DNA of 64,000 nucleotides from an uncultured Oscillospiraceae bacterium (GTDB lineage: Bacteria; Bacillota; Clostridia; Oscillospirales; Oscillospiraceae). Shown in pieces: positions 7,045 through 15,497 of this stretch. The stretch spans positions 81,036 through 145,035 of the forward strand of contig CALXDD010000003.1 in assembly GCA_944386985.1 (NCBI GenBank), read 5' to 3'. A program made the position numbers and the translations under genes. The notes beneath the pieces are model-generated. The model was not told the DNA's origin, searched no databases, and saw only the letters and a list, made by a program, of their open reading frames with translations. The first letter of the stretch is position 1; each line of letters opens with the position of its first letter.

Positions 7045-8916
7045 ATGAATAGCATAGAATTTGAAGAATATCACAAGGCCCTCAAACAGGGACAAAAGGA
7101 TGTGAAGGCGGCGCTGTCCAGAGGAGAAAGCCAGTGGCTGCGGGTACTGCCGGAGGATCAGGACGCACTGGCGGTACGGCGGGAGAGCCTGGGGATTGTG
7201 GAGATCCCAATCGAGCTGCTGGACGGCACCTGCAACCAGCTGCGCCGGGATGCTTTTTCTCCCGGCTTCTATCCTATTTTGCAGGAGGGAAGCGAATTTT
7301 CCCAGAAGTGGGCTGCCCTGTGCGCCTCCCACTTAGAGGAGGGAATTCGGGACCCCATCAAGGCGGTGGAGTATCTCCACCACTTCTATGTGGTGGAGGG
7401 CCACAAGCGGGTCAGCGTGCTGAAGTATTTTGGGGCCATCACGGTGCCCGGCGTGGTTACCCGGCTGATTCCCAAGTATTCCGACGATCCGGAAGTAGTG
7501 GCCTACTATGAGTTCCTGGACTACTACCACATGACCGGCCTCCATTTCCCGGTGTTCCGCAAGCCCGGGGAGTATGCGGAGCTGCTGGAGATCATCGGCC
7601 GCACCAGCCGGGAGGCCTGGAGCGCTGAGGAGATCTACAATTTCCGCTCCCTGTACTTTATGTTTCGAAACGCCTATTTTCGGCAGAGCGGCCAGCGGGA
7701 GGATCTTTCGGAGTCCTTTTTGGTGTATCTGAAGATTTTCGGCTACCGGGATTCCATGAGCAAAATGTCCACTCAGATTGCCCAGGAGCTTGGAAAGATC
7801 CACCAGGAGATCCGCAACCGTACCGACAACGCCGGAACCGCCCTGGTGCTGGATGACAGCGGCAAAAAGCCCCTCATCACCCTGCCCACCTCCGGCAAGC
7901 TCTGTGCCGCCTTTATCCATGGGGGCCTGGCCAGATCCTCCAGCTGGGTTTATTCCCATGAGTACGGCCGCTTTACCATGGAGAACAACATGAACGGACA
8001 GGTACAGACGATGTCCTATGAGAACGTCCTCACTGATGAGGAGGCGGAGAAGGCCATCGAGGACGCTGTGGCCAAGGGGGCGGATGTGATTTTCACCACC
8101 ACTCCCAAGCTCCTTCTGGTCAGTGTGAAGGAGGCGGTGCTTCACCCGGAGGTGAAAATCCTCAACTGCTCGTTGAACACGACGTATCCCTCCGTGCGGA
8201 CCTACTATCCCCGACTCTATGAGGCCAAATTCATCAAAGGGGCCATCGCCGGTACTCTGACGCCGGACGGCCGCATCGGCTATGTGGCGGATTACCCCAC
8301 CTACGGCAATATTGCAGGCATCAACGCCTTTGCGCAGGGGGCAAAAATGGTCAACGCCAACGCCAAAATTTTTCTGGAGTGGTCCCAGTTGGAAAAGGGC
8401 GGAGGGGAGGACCGGCTGCGGGAGCAGGGAATCATCTATATCGATGCGCTGGACCGGCTCTCCGCCAACATCGGCGCCCAGCTCCCCGGCTCCCACAGCC
8501 TGGCCCTGGCCATGTGCCGGTGGGGGAATTTCTATCAGAGTATCGTCCAACGAATTATCGAAGGGACCTGGAAAAACGATATGCGGGGCAGCAGCGCCAT
8601 CAATTACTGGTGGGGGATGAACCAGGGAGTGGTGGATGTGCTGTGCTCCCGCAGTCTCTCCACCGGCGCCAGACGGCTGGTGAGCGTTTTGAAGGACGCC
8701 ATCCGGGCCGGGCGCCTGGACCCCTTTTACGGTGTGCTGCTGGATCAGCAGGGCCATGTGGCCCATGGGGACGACGCCCCTCTGTCCGCTGACCAGATTC
8801 TCACCATGAACTGGTTGTCCGACCGGGTGGTGGGCCGGATTCCGGATTACGAAGAACTGACGGAGCGGGGAAAGATTTTGACGAAGCTCCAGGGTGTGGA
8901 GAAGAAGGAGGCGTAA
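7045..8916 (+). CDS. ParB-like + BMP-family (PnrA-like) binding-domain protein without signal peptide
   Basis: A 623-residue protein starting at the ATG at 7045, which has a good ribosome binding site (GGAGAGGAG); an upstream in-frame ATG at 7009 does not. Residues about 40-160 resemble the ParB/sulfiredoxin fold, with a VVEGHKRVSVLKYFGA segment like the ParB nucleotide-binding motif. The C-terminal part from about residue 275 looks like a BMP/PnrA nucleoside-binding lipoprotein fold (LCAAFIHGG early, DGRIGYVADYPTYGNIAGIN later). BMP proteins are normally exported, yet this one has no signal peptide or membrane segment, so it is predicted to be cytoplasmic. A phosphoesterase gene follows at once. 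The function is unknown; a ligand sensor is inference. Confidence 0.8.
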   Translation: MNSIEFEEYHKALKQGQKDVKAALSRGESQWLRVLPEDQDALAVRRESLGIVEIPIELLDGTCNQLRRDAFSPGFYPILQEGSEFSQKWAALCASHLEEGIRDPIKAVEYLHHFYVVEGHKRVSVLKYFGAITVPGVVTRLIPKYSDDPEVVAYYEFLDYYHMTGLHFPVFRKPGEYAELLEIIGRTSREAWSAEEIYNFRSLYFMFRNAYFRQSGQREDLSESFLVYLKIFGYRDSMSKMSTQIAQELGKIHQEIRNRTDNAGTALVLDDSGKKPLITLPTSGKLCAAFIHGGLARSSSWVYSHEYGRFTMENNMNGQVQTMSYENVLTDEEAEKAIEDAVAKGADVIFTTTPKLLLVSVKEAVLHPEVKILNCSLNTTYPSVRTYYPRLYEAKFIKGAIAGTLTPDGRIGYVADYPTYGNIAGINAFAQGAKMVNANAKIFLEWSQLEKGGGEDRLREQGIIYIDALDRLSANIGAQLPGSHSLALAMCRWGNFYQSIVQRIIEGTWKNDMRGSSAINYWWGMNQGVVDVLCSRSLSTGARRLVSVLKDAIRAGRLDPFYGVLLDQQGHVAHGDDAPLSADQILTMNWLSDRVVGRIPDYEELTERGKILTKLQGVEKKEA

Positions 8917-8917
8917 A

Positions 8918-9508
8918 GTGCGGATCTTGACAGTGTCGGACTACGAGTGCCCGGGATTGTGGGACTACTTTACGCCTGAGAAGCTGAGCGGGATTGAATT
9001 GATCCTCTCCTGCGGAGATCTGAAACCACAGTATCTCTCCTTTCTGGCCACCTTTGCCCACTGCCCGGTGCTCTATGTCCATGGCAACCACGATGATCGC
9101 TACAAGCGGGAGCCGCCGCTCGGCTGTATCTGTGTGGATGGACAGCTCTATGAGTATCAGGGAGTAAGAATTTTGGGCCTGGGAGGATCTATGCGGTATT
9201 CCCGCGGAGAGCATCAGTATACGGAGCAGCAAATGGCCTGGCGGGCGAGAAAGCTGGCGCCCCAGCTTTTCTGGAAAAAGGGGTTTGATATTCTCCTCAC
9301 CCACGCTCCGGGCCGGGATATGGTGCCCTGTGACGACCTTGCGCATATGGGCTTTGAGACCTTTAATCGCTTGCTGGACAAGCACCACCCCGCACTTTTT
9401 GTACACGGGCATACCCATCTGAACTACGGTCGTCAGATCCCGCGGGAGAACCAGTACGGCAGCACCCGGGTGGTCAACGCCTATGAGCGTTATATATTGG
9501 ACCTGTAA
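8918..9508 (+). CDS. Metallophosphoesterase family protein
   Basis: A 196-residue calcineurin-like phosphoesterase starting at GTG 8918, one base after the previous stop, with AGAAGGAGG upstream. The metal-binding blocks are visible: SCGDLK, VHGNHDD, LLTHAPG and VHGHTH. The first block is DYE rather than the usual DxH, so one metal ligand may differ. Tight coupling to the ParB-BMP gene suggests a joint role, perhaps in nucleotide turnover (inference). The substrate is not evident. Confidence 0.85.
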   Translation: MRILTVSDYECPGLWDYFTPEKLSGIELILSCGDLKPQYLSFLATFAHCPVLYVHGNHDDRYKREPPLGCICVDGQLYEYQGVRILGLGGSMRYSRGEHQYTEQQMAWRARKLAPQLFWKKGFDILLTHAPGRDMVPCDDLAHMGFETFNRLLDKHHPALFVHGHTHLNYGRQIPRENQYGSTRVVNAYERYILDL

Positions 9509-9552
9509 CCCTATGCATCCCGGTTTCAGCCGGAGAAAGAGAGGAAAAGACG

Positions 9553-9873
9553 ATGATTGTGACCACAACGCCTTCGGTGGAGGGAAAGCGGATCGTGTCG
9601 TATCAGGGAATTGTGTTTGGAGAGGTGATCTCCGGCGTCAATGTGCTGAAGGATTTTACCGCGGGGCTGAGCAACTTCTTCGGCGGCCGCTCTGCCACCT
9701 ATGAGGAGGAACTGATGGAGGCCCGGGAGACAGCGCTTCGGGAACTGGAGCAGCGGGCCTCTGAAGTAGGGGCCAATGCCGTGGTGGGTGTGGACATTGA
9801 CTACGAGGTGCTGGGCGCCAACAACGGGATGCTGATGGTTACGGCCAGCGGTACCGCCGTGGTAGTGGACTGA
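9553..9873 (+). CDS. YbjQ/UPF0145 family protein
   Basis: A 106-residue member of the YbjQ family, which is annotated as a putative heavy-metal-binding fold but has no settled function. It shows the family pattern of an N-terminal [21 protein letters not shown] block, a helical middle ([23 protein letters not shown]), and a beta-rich C-terminus. The start has AGAGAGGAA upstream. It is 44 bases after the phosphoesterase gene and ends at a terminator, so it is probably last in the ParB-BMP operon. Confidence 0.88.
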   Translation: MIVTTTPSVEGKRIVSYQGIVFGEVISGVNVLKDFTAGLSNFFGGRSATYEEELMEARETALRELEQRASEVGANAVVGVDIDYEVLGANNGMLMVTASGTAVVVD

Positions 9874-9886
9874 AGTGAACAGCAGA

Positions 9887-9920
9887 AAAACCGGGGATAT
9901 GGCAGCATATCCCCGGTTTT
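9887..9920 (+). terminator. Rho-independent terminator after ybjQ
   Basis: A 15-bp perfect stem (9887-9901 with 9906-9920) with a GCAG loop; the 3' arm ends in TTTT and a second run of six T residues follows shortly after. Confidence 0.9.
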
Positions 9921-10124
9921 CCAATTTTTTCACGGTTTGAAAAAACTCCCCTGCGTTTCGCTGCCTTTTCGGTCTGTTTTCGAGACTGGTATCCGCTCCC
10001 TTTCCAAAGTCCCCTTTTTTTGCAGCGGTCTGCCGCCGCTTTTTTTGACGGAAACAGGAGACAGTAAAGAGTGCCGCCGAGAGAGACAGAACGCGGCCAT
10101 GTTTTGAGAGGGGGGATTGAATGG

Positions 10125-11186
10125 ATGAAAAGACAAAAACAACACAAACCATGGAGGACCCGCGCCGGAGCGCTGCTGCTGGGACTGGCAATGTTTTCCA
10201 GTATGGGCGGCGTGGCGCGGGGCGCCTCAGGAGCCGGTGAGGGTAGTATGCCCAAAACATTGATTCCCATTGGCCACACCGTCGGAATCAAGCTGTTTTC
10301 CGAGGGCGTGCTGGTAGTGGGCCTGTCCGAACTGGAGACAAACAAAGGAACCGCGGCCCCTGCCAAGGACTGCGGGCTGAAGGTGGGCGACTTTATTCTG
10401 GAGGCCGACGGCAAAGAGGTGGAGAGTACGGAGCACTTTCAGAGCCTGATGGCAGCCGCAGGAGGCGAAGAAACCTGCCTGACTGTCAAACGAAACGGGA
10501 AGACCATGGAGCTGGAGGTATCCGGCGTCCAGTGCAGTGACGGCGCCTGGCGTCTTGGCGCCTGGGTCCGGGACAGTCTGGCGGGCATCGGTACCATGAC
10601 CTTCTATGATCCGGAAAGCGGCGTCTTTGCCACTCTGGGTCACGGCATCAACGATGTGGATACCGGCCAGCTGATGACCCTGGACGTGGGTTCCATCATG
10701 GGTTCCACAGTGAAAGCGGTGCAGAAAGGCGTATCCGGTCAGCCTGGGGAACTGCGGGGCGATTTTGACATGAGCGGTGATTTAGGCGATCTCTATGCCA
10801 ATACCGCCTGCGGTGTATTTGGTACAATGGACAGCTGTCCTATGGCGGCCAACAGCAAGGCAATAGAAGTGGCCCGGCCCGATCAGGTGCGCAAGGGCAG
10901 TGCGGAGATCCTGGCCAACATCAGCGGCGACCAAGTGGAGCGCTATCAGGTGGAGATCACCAAGATCTGCAGCGGGTCCGGCGATACCCAGAATTTTATT
11001 ATTAAAGTAACGGACCCGAAGCTGTTGGAGGCAACCGGCGGTATTGTGCAGGGAATGTCCGGGTCGCCGGTGATCCAGGACGGCAGATTGATTGGAGCGG
11101 TGACGCACGTCATGGTGGACGACCCAACCAGCGGATATGGTATATTTATTGAAAACATGTTGAACGCTGCCGGACTGTCCGGCTAA
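10125..11186 (+). CDS. spoIVB: SpoIVB peptidase (S55 family)
   Basis: SpoIVB is the secreted serine protease that signals from forespore to mother cell and activates pro-sigma-K processing. The product is 353 residues from ATG 10125, with GAGAGGGGGG as ribosome binding site. An N-terminal signal/anchor helix (about residues 14-30) is followed by a PDZ domain (about 60-130, with GLKVGDFILEADGKEV) and the S55 peptidase domain. The catalytic His lies in TLGHGI and the catalytic Ser (about 314) in QGMSGSPVIQDG. It lies directly upstream of spo0A, the conserved order in spore-forming Firmicutes. Confidence 0.95.
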   Translation: MKRQKQHKPWRTRAGALLLGLAMFSSMGGVARGASGAGEGSMPKTLIPIGHTVGIKLFSEGVLVVGLSELETNKGTAAPAKDCGLKVGDFILEADGKEVESTEHFQSLMAAAGGEETCLTVKRNGKTMELEVSGVQCSDGAWRLGAWVRDSLAGIGTMTFYDPESGVFATLGHGINDVDTGQLMTLDVGSIMGSTVKAVQKGVSGQPGELRGDFDMSGDLGDLYANTACGVFGTMDSCPMAANSKAIEVARPDQVRKGSAEILANISGDQVERYQVEITKICSGSGDTQNFIIKVTDPKLLEATGGIVQGMSGSPVIQDGRLIGAVTHVMVDDPTSGYGIFIENMLNAAGLSG

Positions 11187-11199
11187 CGAGCCCATTCCG

Positions 11200-11236
11200 C
11201 GCGCGCTGACAAAAAACTGTGTCAGCGCGCGTTTTT
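11200..11236 (+). terminator. Rho-independent terminator after spoIVB
   Basis: A 12-bp perfect stem (11200-11211 with 11220-11231) is followed by TTTTT. It separates spoIVB from spo0A. Confidence 0.92.
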
Positions 11237-11259
11237 CTACTCTTTTCGGCACGACCACA

Positions 11260-11296
11260 TTCGACAAAAATGGAAAATATTGGATATTTTGTCGAA
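11260..11296. promoter_or_regulatory. Two inverted 0A boxes upstream of spo0A
   Basis: TTCGACAAA (11260-11268, minus-strand box) and TTTGTCGAA (11288-11296, plus-strand box) are exact matches to the Spo0A core site in opposite orientation, with 19 bp between them. A weaker TTCGACTT occurs at 11331. The position 170-206 bp before the spo0A ATG suggests autoregulation, as is known for spo0A in other species. Confidence 0.7.
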
Positions 11297-11465
11297 TATT
11301 TGTGGATGATTTTCCATTCTTCCTGCGTGATTCGACTTGAAAATCCTGTCCCATTATGCTAATTTATTGGTAAGGTCAAATGAAGCTTCAAGAATTCGTC
11401 TAAACAACCTCTTAACAGGGGAAGACGGGCCAAATATGTGATTTTTGGAAAAGGAATGTGGAAAA

Positions 11466-12221
11466 ATGGAGAATCGGATAAAAGTCATCATAGCGGATGG
11501 GAACGAGGAGTACCGGAGCCTGCTGACGGAAGCTGTGGAGGAGTCGGGAGAGTTCCAGGTAGTGGGCCAGGCCGGCGACGGACAGACAGCGGTGGAGCTG
11601 GCCCGGCAGACCGGGGCGGAGCTGATGCTGCTGGAGCTGGTTTTGCCGGGACTGGACGGCCTGGGCGTGCTCTCCAAGCTCAAGGAGATGGACAATGCGC
11701 CCCAGGTGATCGCCATGTCCGCCTTCTGCAGCCAGCAGACAGTGGCCATGGCGGGGATGCTGGGCGCCGCCTATTTCATGGCAAAGCCCTGTGATGAAAG
11801 CGCCCTGCTGGAGCGGATGCGGGCGGTGGTTTCCCTGACGGAGGAGGAACAGGAGGATCACGCCCCGGGGCTTGAGAGCCTGGTGACCTCTATCATCCAC
11901 GAGGTGGGGGTCCCGGCGCACATCAAGGGGTATCAATATGTGCGCGAGGCCATTATGATCGCCGTGGAGGATATGGAGGTCATCAACTCGGTGACGAAGG
12001 TGCTCTACCCCGAGGTGGCCAAGCGGTATGGTACGACTCCGTCCCGGGTGGAACGGGCGATCCGCCACGCCATTGAAGTGGCCTGGGACCGGGGCGATCT
12101 GGAGACGCTGCAGCGGTTCTTTGGCTACACTGTCTCCAATGCCAAGGGAAAACCCACCAATTCAGAATTTATCGCTATGATTTCCGACCGAATCCGGCTG
12201 CAGCTGAAGGTCAAGCGCTGA
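11466..12221 (+). CDS. spo0A: Sporulation master regulator Spo0A with altered receiver site
   Basis: A 251-residue Spo0A from ATG 11466; an upstream in-frame TTG has no support. Residues 1-120 form a receiver domain and about 145-251 the Spo0A effector domain, with the recognition region [21 protein letters not shown] almost identical to the classical one. Synteny after spoIVB makes this the spo0A ortholog. The receiver is unusual: the phosphoacceptor Asp is Glu57 ([14 protein letters not shown] at 11634-11636), and the acidic pair ADDN is ADGN (Gly12). Ser85 and Lys107 are kept. Canonical aspartyl phosphorylation therefore looks impossible. A mimic of the active state, or control by binding partners, is inference. 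Confidence 0.95.
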   Translation: MENRIKVIIADGNEEYRSLLTEAVEESGEFQVVGQAGDGQTAVELARQTGAELMLLELVLPGLDGLGVLSKLKEMDNAPQVIAMSAFCSQQTVAMAGMLGAAYFMAKPCDESALLERMRAVVSLTEEEQEDHAPGLESLVTSIIHEVGVPAHIKGYQYVREAIMIAVEDMEVINSVTKVLYPEVAKRYGTTPSRVERAIRHAIEVAWDRGDLETLQRFFGYTVSNAKGKPTNSEFIAMISDRIRLQLKVKR

Positions 12222-12255
12222 CGGCTATCCCAAAGTGAAAAGAGAAGAGAAAGAG

Positions 12256-12301
12256 AAAAAAGGACTGCCGCGGAAAGAGGGTTCCGCGGCGGTCCTTTTT
12301 T
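12256..12301. terminator. Bidirectional terminator between spo0A and gerQ
   Basis: A 20-bp stem (12256-12275 with 12282-12301, one G-T pair) flanked by A6 and T6 serves both the plus-strand spo0A and the minus-strand cwlJ-gerQ operon. Confidence 0.92.
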
Positions 12302-12306
12302 GCCGT

Positions 12307-12696
12307 CTACCGGTTCCGCCAGGGTCTGGGTTTGGGGGCGGGATGAAACTCCACAAATTTCAGGGAGTACAGATCCCCGGAGACATACCGGTCCCGGTCG
12401 GGCTGGTAGAGGACGATGTAGTCGTTGCCCACGGTGTGTAGGATGCCCTGCCACACCACGGAGCCCTGGCTGCCGATGAGGAAGGTAGCCACCACAAAGC
12501 TGCCGAGGTTGCGCATGAGAAGGCTCTTGATGGAGCCCTGGAAGGCCTCGGCGTTGGTCATGGGATTTTCCGTGGCCTCCGGCGAGAGGGGGTTGGTCAT
12601 ATCCAGTCCGCCGGAGGACACGGGGACGGTCTGCCCCGTGAGGGGAAGCCCCTCGCCCTGTTCCTGGGCGGACAAAATGCCGAATTCCTGGATCAT
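12307..12696 (-). CDS. gerQ: Spore coat protein GerQ-like
   Basis: A 129-residue protein. Residues about 50-120 match the GerQ fold: a helix ending in LLMRNLGSFVVATF, then beta strands with VWQGILHTVGNDYIVLYQP and a YSLKFVEFHP end. GerQ is a coat protein required for CwlJ function in Bacillus, and here the gene follows the cwlJ-like gene after 25 bases with its own AAGGAG site. The N-terminal 50 residues are poorly conserved. The pairing with cwlJ is the main support for the assignment. Confidence 0.82.
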   Translation of the reverse strand: MIQEFGILSAQEQGEGLPLTGQTVPVSSGGLDMTNPLSPEATENPMTNAEAFQGSIKSLLMRNLGSFVVATFLIGSQGSVVWQGILHTVGNDYIVLYQPDRDRYVSGDLYSLKFVEFHPAPKPRPWRNR

Positions 12697-12721
12697 GGGT
12701 CAATACTCCTTCCAAAATTGC

Positions 12722-13162
12722 TCAGGTTTGATAATAGGCGTTGGTGGGATTATAGAAGCAGTGGTCCCCGATGCGGATATACCAGTATCCTACATCGGAG
12801 GGAAACCGGGAGCGGCAGTTGGGGCCGAAGGGGTTGTAGAACCACAGGGCGTCGGCCACCTCCGGCAGCCGTCCGCCGGCGATGGCCCAGTCGGCGATCT
12901 CATAGTGGATGGCCTCCGGGCGCATGTTGTAGATGTTTTGGGGGTTGTAGGCCCCGTTTTCTGTTTCACTGGCGCAGACGAACTGGTAGGGCTGAAAAAT
13001 GATGTTGCGGATGCTGCCCTGGCCCACCCGGGCGTACTCGCCGCCCTTGGCGTTGACGCGGTTCATCACCACGGTGGCCACCGCCCGCATCCCGCGGTCG
13101 CCCTCGCCGCCTGCCTCACATTGGATGAGCCTCGCAAGAAGCTCGCGGTCAGAATAAGCCAT
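12722..13162 (-). CDS. cwlJ: Spore cortex-lytic enzyme, SleB/CwlJ family
   Basis: A 146-residue cell-wall hydrolase of the SleB/CwlJ (hydrolase_2) family, which degrades cortex peptidoglycan during germination. Visible blocks are LLARLIQCEAGGEGDRGMRAVATVVMNRV near the start (given here as its positions, about residues 8-36, with catalytic Glu in CEAGGE), then IIFQPYQF and ALWFYNP. There is no signal peptide or peptidoglycan-binding domain, which fits CwlJ rather than SleB. It is first in an operon with gerQ. Confidence 0.9.
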   Translation of the reverse strand: MAYSDRELLARLIQCEAGGEGDRGMRAVATVVMNRVNAKGGEYARVGQGSIRNIIFQPYQFVCASETENGAYNPQNIYNMRPEAIHYEIADWAIAGGRLPEVADALWFYNPFGPNCRSRFPSDVGYWYIRIGDHCFYNPTNAYYQT

Positions 13163-13290
13163 AGATTCTCACACTCCTGCTCGCTTCATTGTATGCCGGC
13201 AGCGGAGATTGGTGCTGGACAATCGGGGCAGGGTGTGGTATGCTGAAGCGCGAATAAAATCTGCCGAATGAGAAAGGAGTATGGGGAAAT

Positions 13291-13542
13291 ATGACCTATA
13301 CATTTCGTCCCCGGGGGGTCTGCTCCCGGGAGATGCACATTGAGCTGGAGGACGGCGTCATCAAGTCCCTGGAGGTCATCGGCGGCTGCAGCGGCAATCT
13401 CCAGGGGATTTCCCGCCTGGTGGAGGGCATGCCGGCGGAGGAGGCCATCCGTCGGCTGAAGGGCATCCGCTGCGGGTTCAAGGATACCTCCTGTCCCGAT
13501 CAGCTGTCCATCGCGCTGACCGAGGCGCTGAAAAAAGCCTGA
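13291..13542 (+). CDS. TSCPD domain protein (TIGR03905 type)
   Basis: An 83-residue stand-alone TSCPD-domain protein. The namesake motif is TSCPDQL (about residues 68-74), and a conserved GGCSGNLQGI loop (about 33-42) supplies further cysteines. Similar domains occur at the end of some ribonucleotide reductases, where they are thought to bind metal; the stand-alone form has no known function. It has an AGAAAGGAG site upstream and its own terminator. Confidence 0.88.
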   Translation: MTYTFRPRGVCSREMHIELEDGVIKSLEVIGGCSGNLQGISRLVEGMPAEEAIRRLKGIRCGFKDTSCPDQLSIALTEALKKA

Positions 13543-13550
13543 CAGACAAA

Positions 13551-13599
13551 GCAAGACAGGACCACCCCTATGATGGGGGCCCTGTCTTGCTTACTTTTT
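13551..13599 (+). terminator. Terminator after the TSCPD gene
   Basis: GCAAGACAGG (13551-13560) pairs with CCTGTCTTGC (13581-13590), with an inner CCCC/GGGG extension; TTACTTTTT follows. Confidence 0.85.
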
Positions 13600-13675
13600 A
13601 TAGATTGTTGGCAGGTGGGGGATTCGTATCCCCCAGACATCCTTGTTTCAGAGGAGATTGCCGGCGGTAAAGCCG

Positions 13676-14185
13676 TCATTCCTGCGCTCCCAGGCTGCCG
13701 GGCGTCTCAGTCAAGTCCAGCCCGTACGCCCCGATCTCCACTGAGCCGTCCTTCAGAGAGAGGAAGGGGGAGAACTCCACCGTTTTCCCCTCATAGGTCA
13801 GGGAGATGGAGGCGTCGGCGAAAATGTCGCTGACATTGCACTGGAGAAGAAAAGGTCCGCAGTCCGGGTCCTCATAAAGGAGGATTTTTTCAGCGGTTTC
13901 CAGATCGTTGCGGTACAGCTGCAGCTGCATGCCGTCGTAGCGGGGAATCACCAGATAGTAGTCTCCGGCGGAGAGATAATGGGTGGGCAGCTGGTCGCTG
14001 TCCAGATACCGTTCCGCATAGAACGCCAGATCCTCCGTCTCCTGGTAGCCCAGGTACGCCGCTGCGTAATACTGTCCCTCGGCAAAGGGGATGGCGTCCT
14101 GTTTGTTGTCTGCGGTTTCCGAGGCACATCCGGCCGGCAGCAGGCAGACCAGAAGCAGCAGTGCCCAACAGACGTATTTTTTCAT
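13676..14185 (-). CDS. Predicted lipoprotein of unknown function
   Basis: A 169-residue protein with a signal peptide and a lipobox (LPAGC, Cys at residue 20), so it is predicted to be anchored on the outer face of the membrane. The mature part is acidic and beta-rich, with several aromatic segments (EGQYYAAAYLGYQ, YLSAGDYYLVIPRYDG). I do not recognise a family. It lies 100 bases downstream of vanT in the same orientation with no clear terminator between, so read-through from the van operon is possible. Confidence 0.75.
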   Translation of the reverse strand: MKKYVCWALLLLVCLLPAGCASETADNKQDAIPFAEGQYYAAAYLGYQETEDLAFYAERYLDSDQLPTHYLSAGDYYLVIPRYDGMQLQLYRNDLETAEKILLYEDPDCGPFLLQCNVSDIFADASISLTYEGKTVEFSPFLSLKDGSVEIGAYGLDLTETPGSLGAQE

Positions 14186-14285
14186 AGCAAGATTTCACGC
14201 TCCTTCCTTTGCGGAGCCTTATTGTATCAGAAAAGGCGGCGGCCCGCAAGGAGGATTTCGGATTGGAAAAAATGGGAAGAAACAG

Positions 14286-15497
14286 TCAGCGGCACACCAC
14301 AGGAAGCCGGTGTCCCAGCCCGGCAAGAAACTCGTTGGTGAGGATGCCGCACTTTTGGGCGACCTCCTCCGCCCGGATCTCCCTGCCGCCGTCCTCGCCA
14401 ATGAGGGTCACCGTGTCCCCAGCCACTGCCTGTGGGACGGCGGTTACATCCACCAGCAGCTGGTCCATGCACATCCGCCCCACCATGGGGCAACGGCGTC
14501 CGGAGAGGAGCACCTCCCCGCCCCGCTGGGTGAGACAGGCGGGGAGACCGTCGGCGTAGCCAATGGTCACCACCGCCAGCCGGGTGTCCCGCGCCGCCTG
14601 AAAGGCAAGGCCATAGCCTGCCCGTTCTCCGGCGGAGATGGTCCGCACCGAGGCCGCCCGGGCCCGGAGGGACAGCACCGGCCGGAGGGGCAGAGGACAG
14701 GGGACGCAGCCGGGGCTGCTTTGAACGCCGTAGAGGGCGATGCCCGCCCGGGCGTAGGCAGAGCCGGGCCGGGGCGGCAGGGTCCAGATCCCGGCGCTGG
14801 CCTGGAGGTGGACGGCTCCCGGGTTCAGTCCGGCGTTCCGGATGCATTGGACCGCATCCTCAAACAGAGCCAATTGGCGTCGGGCAAAGGCAGCGTCCCG
14901 GGGAATTGGACTGTCCGCGGTGCAAAGGTGGGAGAATACCCCCTCCACCTGGAGATGAGGCAGGTGGAAGAGGGTCAGGAGGGCCTCCTTATCCTCCGCC
15001 GGAATGCCCAGCCGGTGCATCCCGGTGTCTAAGGCCAGGTGGACCCGGAGAGGAATGCGCTGGGCGGAGAGTGCCTCACCGTGGGAGAGATCCGCCACCG
15101 CCTGTTGGAGACGAAAGTGTTGGAGAAGGGGGACCTCCTCCGGCGGGGTATAGCCCAGAATCAGGATGGTTCCCCGGACGCCGCGGCGTCGAAGGGCGAT
15201 CCCCTCGGAGAGACAGGCCACGGCAAAGGCATCCACTCCTTCCCGCTGGAGGGCCAGGGACAGGGGAACCGCACCGTGTCCGTAGGCGTCTGCCTTTACC
15301 ACCGCCATCAGACGGCACCCGGCGGGGAGAGCGTTCTGGAGGACCTGGGCGTTGTGACAGGCGGCATCCAGATTTGTTTCCCGCCAGGCCCGGCCGGTGG
15401 GGGAGACGCGCAGACCCTCCAAGGGCCGGGGGAGGCGGCGGAGGGCGGAGAAGAGGGAGAGGGAAGAATGTCGGGCGGGAAGGAGCGCTTCTGTCAT
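14286..15497 (-). CDS. vanT: VanT-like serine/alanine racemase, racemase domain only
   Basis: A 403-residue PLP-dependent racemase. The PLP lysine is in VVKADAYGHG (about residue 68), and the C-terminal domain contains the GYGLAF tyrosine and a GRMCMDQ block. In VanG-type operons vanT makes D-Ser for the D-Ala-D-Ser ligase. Known VanT proteins are about 700 residues with an N-terminal membrane acyltransferase-like domain for L-Ser uptake. Here that domain is absent and only about 37 unaligned residues precede the racemase fold. The start overlaps the vanXY stop by 4 bases. An alanine racemase function cannot be excluded; the operon position favours VanT. Confidence 0.85.
   Translation of the reverse strand: MTEALLPARHSSLSLFSALRRLPRPLEGLRVSPTGRAWRETNLDAACHNAQVLQNALPAGCRLMAVVKADAYGHGAVPLSLALQREGVDAFAVACLSEGIALRRRGVRGTILILGYTPPEEVPLLQHFRLQQAVADLSHGEALSAQRIPLRVHLALDTGMHRLGIPAEDKEALLTLFHLPHLQVEGVFSHLCTADSPIPRDAAFARRQLALFEDAVQCIRNAGLNPGAVHLQASAGIWTLPPRPGSAYARAGIALYGVQSSPGCVPCPLPLRPVLSLRARAASVRTISAGERAGYGLAFQAARDTRLAVVTIGYADGLPACLTQRGGEVLLSGRRCPMVGRMCMDQLLVDVTAVPQAVAGDTVTLIGEDGGREIRAEEVAQKCGILTNEFLAGLGHRLPVVCR

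Noticed and set aside
10022-10048. Short hairpin with T-run about 80 bp upstream of spoIVB
   Set aside because: The stem is only 4-5 bp with mismatches, and a strong terminator already follows ybjQ.
13616-13634. GGGGGATTCGTATCCCCC hairpin resembling a tRNA T-arm
   Set aside because: No acceptor stem, anticodon arm or D-arm can be folded around it, so it is neither a tRNA nor a recognisable attachment site.
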